Assembly (NCBI RefSeq): GCF_914271545.1
Contig: NZ_CAJZAH010000002.1
Coordinates: forward strand, 806,001-870,000
From: Cupriavidus respiraculi
Lineage (GTDB): Bacteria; Pseudomonadota; Gammaproteobacteria; Burkholderiales; Burkholderiaceae
Length of the DNA stretch: 64,000 nucleotides
Direction: 5' to 3'
Both the position numbers and the translations under genes were made by a program. Numbering within the stretch: position 1 is the first letter of the stretch; the number at the start of each line of letters is the position of its first letter. The notes under the pieces were generated by a model that was not told the DNA's origin, made no database searches, and was given only the letters and a program-made list of their open reading frames with translations. This document shows, one piece after another, positions 63,619-64,000 of the stretch.

Positions 63619-64000
63619 ATGACGCCTCAAGACCTCAAGACCATCATCAGCTCCGGCCTGCTTTCCTTCCCGGTCACCGACTTCGACGCCCAAGGTAACT
63701 TCAACGCCGCTTCGTATGCATCGCGTCTGGAATGGCTCGCTCCCTACGGCGCCAGCGCGCTGTTCGCCGCGGGCGGCACCGGCGAGTTCTTCTCGCTCGA
63801 GCCGAAGGAATACACCGACATCGTGCGCACGGCGGTGGACACCTGCCGTGGCAAGGTGCCGATCATCGCCGGCGCTGGCGGCCCCACCCGCGTCGCCATC
63901 GCCTATGCGCAGGAAGCCGAACGCCTCGGCGCGCATGGCGTGCTGCTGCTGCCCCACTACCTGACCGAAGCGAGCCCGGAAGGCATCGCCGACCACGTCG
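63619..64000 (+). CDS. kdgD: 5-Dehydro-4-deoxyglucarate dehydratase, 3' end outside window
   Basis: The first 127 codons of a DHDPS-fold aldolase-superfamily enzyme. [16 protein letters not shown] near the N-terminus and [17 protein letters not shown] (about 49-65) are specific to KdgD rather than DapA. KdgD turns 5-dehydro-4-deoxyglucarate into 2,5-dioxopentanoate in D-glucarate and galactarate breakdown. The catalytic Lys lies beyond the window. The start ATG at 63619 gives the family N-terminus MTPQDLK. It is 180 bases after the regulator gene. Confidence 0.93.
   Translation, partial: MTPQDLKTIISSGLLSFPVTDFDAQGNFNAASYASRLEWLAPYGASALFAAGGTGEFFSLEPKEYTDIVRTAVDTCRGKVPIIAGAGGPTRVAIAYAQEAERLGAHGVLLLPHYLTEASPEGIADHV

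Overview
The window is GC-rich, gene-dense chromosomal DNA from a beta-proteobacterium of the Burkholderiaceae, most like Cupriavidus or Ralstonia. This rests on protein character and gene order: an xdhABC-guaD purine cluster with a membrane cytochrome-c urate oxidase, a Bug-type solute receptor, MocR regulators, a general porin, and the yicC-gmk-rpoZ-spoT block facing greB. It is not a database match. There is no prophage, insertion sequence, CRISPR array or plasmid gene. Most of the window is core or stable accessory genome.

Bases 1-20100 are mainly a purine catabolism island. A LysR regulator (cut by the left edge) is divergent from xdhA-xdhB-xdhC-adenine deaminase-guaD. After a membrane desaturase, a Mn-sensing yybP-ykoY riboswitch with its GDT1-type exporter, a small secreted protein and an M30-type lipoprotein peptidase, the pathway resumes. 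puuD (urate oxidase) and uraH run leftward. A GntR regulator, an NCS2 permease, puuE, uraD and a porin run rightward. Together these genes take adenine and guanine through xanthine and urate to 5-hydroxyisourate, OHCU, allantoin and allantoate. Allantoicase and ureidoglycolate enzymes are not in the window. Three copies of a palindrome ATTGTYRACAAT lie in and around the uraH/gntR divergent promoter.

Bases 20100-38900 hold central metabolism and loosely connected genes: maeB, a DUF4136 lipoprotein, pepN, fbp, tRNA-Thr, a DUF899 protein flanked by two related proteins of unknown function, a YoaK-family membrane protein, a FapA/DUF342 protein, a methyltransferase, a DUF1415 protein, two flavoproteins and a PLP ammonia-lyase. 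Bases 38900-50000 carry regulators with divergent partners (two MocR, one LysR), a PAS-like/GGDEF diguanylate cyclase with an internal 160-residue duplication, LpxO, a DoxX protein, a carboxymuconolactone decarboxylase-like protein, several small unknown genes and the initiator tRNA.

Bases 50000-61400 are conserved information-processing genes: tRNA-Arg, greB, spoT, rpoZ, gmk, yicC, a Ser/Thr kinase and PP2C phosphatase pair, rph, rdgB, hemW, a SlyB-like lipoprotein and tRNA-Ser. The right end begins a sugar-acid locus: a Bug receptor divergent from a FadR-type regulator, then kdgD, cut by the window edge. A shared motif GTCRTATGAY precedes the regulator and kdgD.
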